From Sordariomycetes sp. S80-01Y (Eukaryota; Ascomycota; Sordariomycetes), in contig JAXQJY010000024.1 of the NCBI GenBank assembly GCA_037042185.1, positions 1 through 64,000 on the forward strand: a stretch of DNA of 64,000 nucleotides. The letters run 5' to 3'. Below the pieces are notes generated by a model, which worked only from the letters and a program-made list of their open reading frames with translations, was not told the DNA's origin and searched no databases. Positions 59,191 to 64,000 of this stretch are shown piece after piece (the stretch's first letter is position 1; each line of letters opens with the position of its first letter). Made by a program: the position numbers and the translations under genes.

Positions 59191-62100
59191 GGTCGCGATA
59201 AAAAAAACTTGGCTTGTCAGATCTTGAGGTAAGCCGGCAAAGACAAATGAGACTTTGGCTTTCGGTGCTCGTGCGCGGTTGCAGCTCGTGCGCGTGCGGC
59301 CGTCACAGCGAGTGAGATCGAGGAGCGTGTCTCGGAGACAAGGCAGAACTGGGAGGACAGCTTCAGTCGTGTTCGAAGCAGGCAAGGCAGGTTGTTATGA
59401 GTTGGTGCGTCCACTTCTATCCAGACCAATACCAGCGCGAAGTACCTCCTATTCCAACCCAAGGGGTAAGGTGAGCAGCTTCCAGAAGGTTTGGTCTAGT
59501 AAGCGGCTTCAGGGCGAAGTGATGAGGCGCTGTTGGGGCGCGACTGGCTTGGCCGGCATTGAAGAAGAAGCTTCCTGGAGAGAGTGTGCGCCGGCAGGGA
59601 TGGCAGGGTTGACTAACCTGTAGTGTAGCGCCGTGTTGCGTCCCGTCGGTGGTAGTGGTGAGTCGTGGCTTGAGCCTTGCTTGACCTCGCCTTGGGGAAG
59701 GGTAGTTGGAGTTGCTTGAGGGAGAACGGTCCACGGGGCCAGCAAGGTGCGCGCGGCCGGAAACTGCTCGGTCAATGGTTGGTTAGCCTCTGTCAAGGAA
59801 CGGAGCACGTTGATGCATTGACGCAAGCCGGCCGCTGTGGCCGATGCACGAAGCAGCACAGGCACTGCAGGAGCGCCTCGGACAACGGACCCAGCCATCG
59901 AATCGAAGGGTGCCCAGCAGGCATGGAGCCACAGCTTGAAGGAACGGCCTGGGCCTGAGGGCAGAGAGCTCAGCTGAAGGGGGAAGGGCACAGGTGAGGT
60001 TACCTCGCAGCGACTCCTTGACAACTGTCGCGTCGGTGTCGGTGAGCGCCCAGGTGGGTTACGCTGGTTGAAGGCTGTACTCGAGTGCTGGCTGCAGCAG
60101 GTTGGACTGGAATCTGCAACCCTTTCTGTCCGATCACGTCTGCGTCCACAAGGCGTCAAAGATGAAGGAGGAGAAAAAAGACGCGCACCTCCACGCACGC
60201 CTGGCTCGAGGGGTGGTAGGCCAGAAGCCAATCAGAAGCTAGATGTCGAAGCTCGCGAATACGATGGGCCCACTTCGACTATCACCTCGCCGGCGCTGGC
60301 ACTGCCCCAACTTCAAGTTACGTACGGGTTCAGAGTGCTGTAAATTACCACTGGCACCGGTACTGGCAGCAGGCCTGTGCCCAGCCAACCCCTATTACGT
60401 AGCTGTAGGTAACCTGGCATCCTACCTCAAACCCCCCCCCAGCTGCTCACCCGACACACCGAAGCAACATCGCCATTCGTGCCAAGCCCATGTCCGAGGC
60501 GTCAGCAGAGATAGGCGCCTCGCACATCAGTCGCGGTAGACAAATCCTGGGATCTGCACAAAGTGGCGCGGAACGAAAGCCCTGCTAGCTTCGACCTCAG
60601 GACCAAGCCATGGTTCAAGCCATGCATGATCGCCTATAAAACACACGACTCGAGACATTTCCTTCGATAACTGAAATACGGCTCCCACTCCCCGCTCCGG
60701 TGTGGGCTTTTGGCAACAAGACTGACCGCTGACCAAGCGTTCCCTACTGTAATGCGTTCGTCCGGCCAGCATTGTCTCCTCGATGTAGTTGTGTCGCTCG
60801 CTGCCCTGCCTTCGAATGTGCCTTTGCAGACACGTGACAAAGGCCAGTCAAATCGGGCACAGTCTTGATGGCTTGACTTTCTCTTGGAGCACTGTTTGGA
60901 TAGCATCGTCGCACCCACTCCAGATGCAATGCCCGTGCCGCTATTGCTGCAGGTTGTGCTCGCATTCTGCAACTCATCAAGGATCAAGTTGAGCGACTTG
61001 CACATCACCGATGACTGGCAACTGTTGGGCGAACCGGCAAGTCTCCCGCGGATACTGGGGCTCCTTTAGCGACATAATCGGTCCCGATCAACCATGACCG
61101 TCTGCGTTCAACAACGAGCACGTACGCTGGGGTCAGCGACTGCCATTGGCTACGAGTGAAGTCCTATCCCTGCCAGTCAGTCAAGGTAGTACGTGCGTTA
61201 ATAGTGTCCGTACTGTATCTGGCGCTCGTCCCCTCGTATCTGCCCCTCCAGGTTCTCCCCAGCCTTCCAGTATATGCCGACTGACCTTGACCCACGCCTC
61301 ATAAAAGTGTTCTCATAGTCCGGTACTGTATTTAACACACAGAACACACAGCCGATGCCATCATCTCCGGAGAGTTTCCAGATCGATTCAGCCGTGAATA
61401 CGCGCCGCGGGCCATATCCCCCACAAACGTCACAAGGAACCATTTATATGGAGCATCAAGGGCCAAACGCGACGCTTGACGCACACTAGCGGATCCGGGC
61501 CTCTTCATTCAACGCCCAATTCATGTCAACCGCAGGCAACAATTTCTAAAGCAAACATTTGAAAGCCAAACTTGAGTAGGCGCATATGCTCCGCGCACCA
61601 TCCTTCGGTTCTGGATGACTGGAGAAGGCTTTCAACCAACGGCAGCGAACCCGGCAGTTCTAGGGGCCCCGCCGAGCCAGTTTGGGAGTCGAGCCATGTG
61701 CGTCTCGAGGCTGAGCTGCACACTGGAATCGTGCTCTCTCGGCGTATTTTGGTTCAAGGGTTCAAGGGTTCAAGAGCTGTTTATGCTGTTACCTAACAGG
61801 CCCGGCGAACTTCTGGGAGTACCATTGTCCGCATGGGCTTCCCCTCAGCTTGGCCGACGAGGAAAGAGACATCTTTGGGAAGTGTCTGGATTGAAAAATG
61901 AAATACCACGCCGCGCGGAGACTACATCACGCATACGCAAGACCCACCATGAGTTACACAACATCCAGACTTGCCAGACATACCGGCGGGTAACCAATCG
62001 AATTCCCAGGCAGGGTACCGAAAACGATCACATCTGCTTCCTGGGCTCCAGACCGGTGAGCGAGGAAGACAGGCAGCCAGTCGTTCAACCTTGCAACAGG

Positions 62101-62945
62101 AACGCATCATGCAGCTAAGGGGCGTCTGGCCCACGCTTGGTCAAGTAGCCTACCCTCGACCATGCGAGAGACGCCATCGGTTCCTGGCGATATGACCCTC
62201 AGACCAAGAGACATTGAACACCACCATCGCCAATACTGGCAAATGTTTCAGTGTCAGGCCGTCAAGTGTCATGCTGCGGCTCTGCATCTCTCATCTTGCC
62301 TAAGGTTGTATAATTTTCAGTGACAAGCACTCAACCGTTGTTTTTGGAAGGATAAACGGATGTATCCGAGAGAGGAGCGTCTGATTCCACCCCGTGACCT
62401 CGGACGATTCGCCTCGCATGCATGCTCGTCACACTACATGCGCATAAGTACGGATGCCAATAGCTTCATAGTGTCCTGATGATGTAAACTTTGGACTGAG
62501 CGGCTGGTCCAGCGTTTGGCGAATTTGTAAACATGACTGCGTCTAAACTACTCGGGCTTTCCCCCAACTGGTTAAGCTTCCTACTGATTCGTCAATGCTT
62601 ATACACACCAATTCCCAGTGTGCGCGTCACTTAGTCAGTGTGATACAGTTCCTTTCACATCCGTAAGTGGGAAGTGCTGAAGGATACGGAGTGTCTGTAA
62701 AGAGTACAGGGTGGCTCAACCTTCAAACCCCAGCTCACAGCCCCCACTTTATCTCGTGGGGGTCATCGCCGGAATCACCGTCGCAGCACCGAAAAAGTCA
62801 CGGCACCGCGTGAGAACCCCATTGCCAACTGCATTGACAACCAGCACACGGTCTCAGCATCTCCGATACGCAGAAGCGCGCCTTCTACACACTAGGCTGC
62901 AGCGTCCAATCTCATCACAGGCCGGCCGTTCGGCTCCATCGACAC
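59191..62945. other. Gene-poor region, 3.75 kb
   Basis: The longest stretch without a recognised gene. It holds the promoters of the Gbp2-like gene and of COQ9, on divergent strands. Many overlapping short frames (up to 240 codons on the minus strand near 59509-60231) are GC-driven and show no family, no consistent splice structure and low-complexity composition. Features seen: a C-run near 60430 and three tandem copies of GGTTCAAG at 61751-61774. No tRNA or rRNA was recognised. Confidence 0.4.
61751..61774. repeat. (GGTTCAAG)3 short tandem repeat
   Basis: Three perfect head-to-tail copies of an 8-base unit. No function suggested. Confidence 0.9.
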
Positions 62946-63781
62946 ATGCACATCATCATGCCCTCCTCAAACCCAGCACGAGCTGCACTTCGAGCTCTAC
63001 GAAGCCCACACCGACCCCTGGCCTACCTCCAACCAACCTGCCGGCGAAGCTTCCACTCCTACGATCACCCCCCCTCGACCGGAGCCTTTGGCGCTACCGA
63101 AACCACCATCCTGAAAGCTGCGTATAAGCACGTACCTGAGCATGGCTTCACCCACCGTGCCTTGAGCATGGGTGCCAAAGACGCGGGTCTGTTGGATATA
63201 AGTGCTAGTGCGTTACCGGAGGGCCCTTTCGCGCTGATAAGGTATCACCTCGTCACTTCAAGGGAGGCTTTGGCGGAGAAGAGTAGGGACCTGTTCAAAG
63301 GAGACCACGCGCCGGGAGGTGTTGGGGCAAAGATTAGGGCGTTGACCTGGGAGAGGCTTTTGCTGAATAGGGATGTCATTCCCCGATGGCAGGAGGTAAG
63401 AACACCCACCGATGTGTGAAAGAAAGCATGCTGAGAGTCTGTTACTAGGCGTTGGCCATCATGGCTCAACCAAGCTGCGTCCCTGCGTCCCTCAGCGAAC
63501 TCGCCAAACTCTCCGATGAGATCTGGTTCCTTGCCGGCGATACCTCCGTCGACCCCTCATGGTACACGAAGCGAGCTACTCTGTCTATGATATACAGCAG
63601 CTCCGAGCTGTTCATGACAAACGACCACTCACCGAACTTCAGAGAGACGGGTGACTTCCTCGACCGAAGGCTAGAGGAGGTAAAGACGGTGGGCGGCGCG
63701 GTTGGCGCTGTTGGTCAATGGGTCGGCTTCACGGCGAGCGCGGGGATGAACGTACTGAGGAGTAAGGGAGTGAGAATATGA
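62946..63781 (+). CDS. COQ9: Ubiquinone biosynthesis protein Coq9
   Basis: Mitochondrial lipid-binding protein of the coenzyme Q synthome that presents intermediates to Coq7. Exons are 62946-63395 and 63449-63781, giving 260 residues. An Arg/Ser-rich presequence (ARAALRALRSPHRPLA then RRSFHSYDHPP) is followed by the TetR-like helical fold: ETTILKAAYKHVPEHGFTHR, LSMGAKDAGLLDISASALPE and IRYHLVTSREAL. Across the intron come ALAIMAQPSCVPASLSELAK and LSDEIWFLAGDTSVDPSWYT. The latter, with TLSMIYSSSELFMTNDHSPN, is the most conserved COQ9 block and includes the lipid-site Trp. Start: the ATG at 62946, with a second in-frame ATG four codons on. The gene is complete, ending 219 bases before the window edge. 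Confidence 0.94.
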
Positions 63782-64000
63782 AGCATCCGCAGCAACGGGG
63801 ACGTGAGTTGTTACCGAGTGTCCGAGGATGGATTGTCTGTACGATATGTGTACGAGTTCGAAGGTAGATGTACGATTTGTACCGGGAGTAAGAAGTCTAT
63901 GCAACACCAAGAGCTTGCCAACACCAATCCTTCACGATTGCTCCGTACCGAACGTGACGCCTCGCTTGACTCTAAAATACGTAACGCCCCCCGAAAGTCA

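Noticed and set aside
59509-60231. A 240-codon minus-strand frame in the right-hand gap
   Set aside because: Ser/Pro/Arg-rich low-complexity translation, overlapped by equal frames on the other strand, with no splice pattern or family.
61751-61774. GGTTCAA words resembling a tRNA B box
   Set aside because: They are part of a tandem octamer repeat, and no A box or cloverleaf can be drawn around them.

Overview
The window is nuclear DNA of a filamentous ascomycete (Pezizomycotina), most likely a Sordariomycete; order or genus cannot be fixed from the sequence alone. The signs are many short introns (about 46-85 nt) with GT...AG ends and CTAAC/CTGAC-type branch points, intergenic gaps from a few hundred bases to 3.8 kb, pyrimidine-rich leaders, and a gene set typical of moulds: delta-8 sphingolipid desaturase, augmin subunit, SPX-RING ligase, and a three-RRM Gbp2/Hrb1 protein with RS and RGG segments. 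I reconstructed 25 protein genes, 16 on the minus strand and 9 on the plus strand. The exon lengths of every model sum to a multiple of three. I saw no transposon, virus-like element, tRNA, rRNA or CRISPR array.

Layout. 1-1972: no gene recognised. 1973-4433: divergent histone H2A/H2B pair. 4736-8886: SQS1-like splicing/ribosome factor and the 2-oxoglutarate dehydrogenase E2 subunit, both on minus. 9914-13450: ATG4 facing JJJ1. 14490-18066: SPX-RING E3 ligase facing cystathionine gamma-synthase. 18618-20357: an unusual VOC-domain/membrane/Ser-Arg-rich protein. 21933-27239: EMG1, mitochondrial ribosomal protein S17 and a Sap1/Yta6-like AAA ATPase. 28069-33738: COG6 and ATG9 back to back. 34829-38325: mitoferrin-like carrier facing an ER P58IPK/DNAJC3-like co-chaperone. 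38899-43129: augmin HAUS1-like protein facing VAC14. 43722-48130: delta-8 sphingolipid desaturase and dihydrolipoamide dehydrogenase. 48683-52137: SGD1/NOM1 and SRP14 from a 274-bp divergent promoter. 52487-53104: small secreted CHRD-like protein. 53105-55806: gene-poor. 55807-59190: Gbp2/Hrb1-like gene with an 8-nt microexon. 59191-62945: gene-poor. 62946-63781: COQ9.

The window is ordinary housekeeping euchromatin rather than a secondary-metabolite cluster or genomic island. Loose functional groupings are autophagy and endomembrane traffic (ATG4, ATG9, COG6, VAC14), ribosome biogenesis and translation (EMG1, JJJ1, SGD1, SQS1, mS17), mitochondrial metabolism (KGD2, LPD1, COQ9, mitoferrin) and protein entry or folding at the ER (SRP14, P58IPK). 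They are interspersed and not obviously co-regulated.

I did not find a wholly new system. The most interesting details are at the RNA-processing and protein-tail level: the 8-nt microexon coding the core of an RNP1 motif, a start codon split off by an inferred 1.16-kb intron, a tandem NAGCAG acceptor inside a carrier signature motif, a CaaX-like C-terminus on the SPX-RING ligase, and the VOC-TM-SR fusion.
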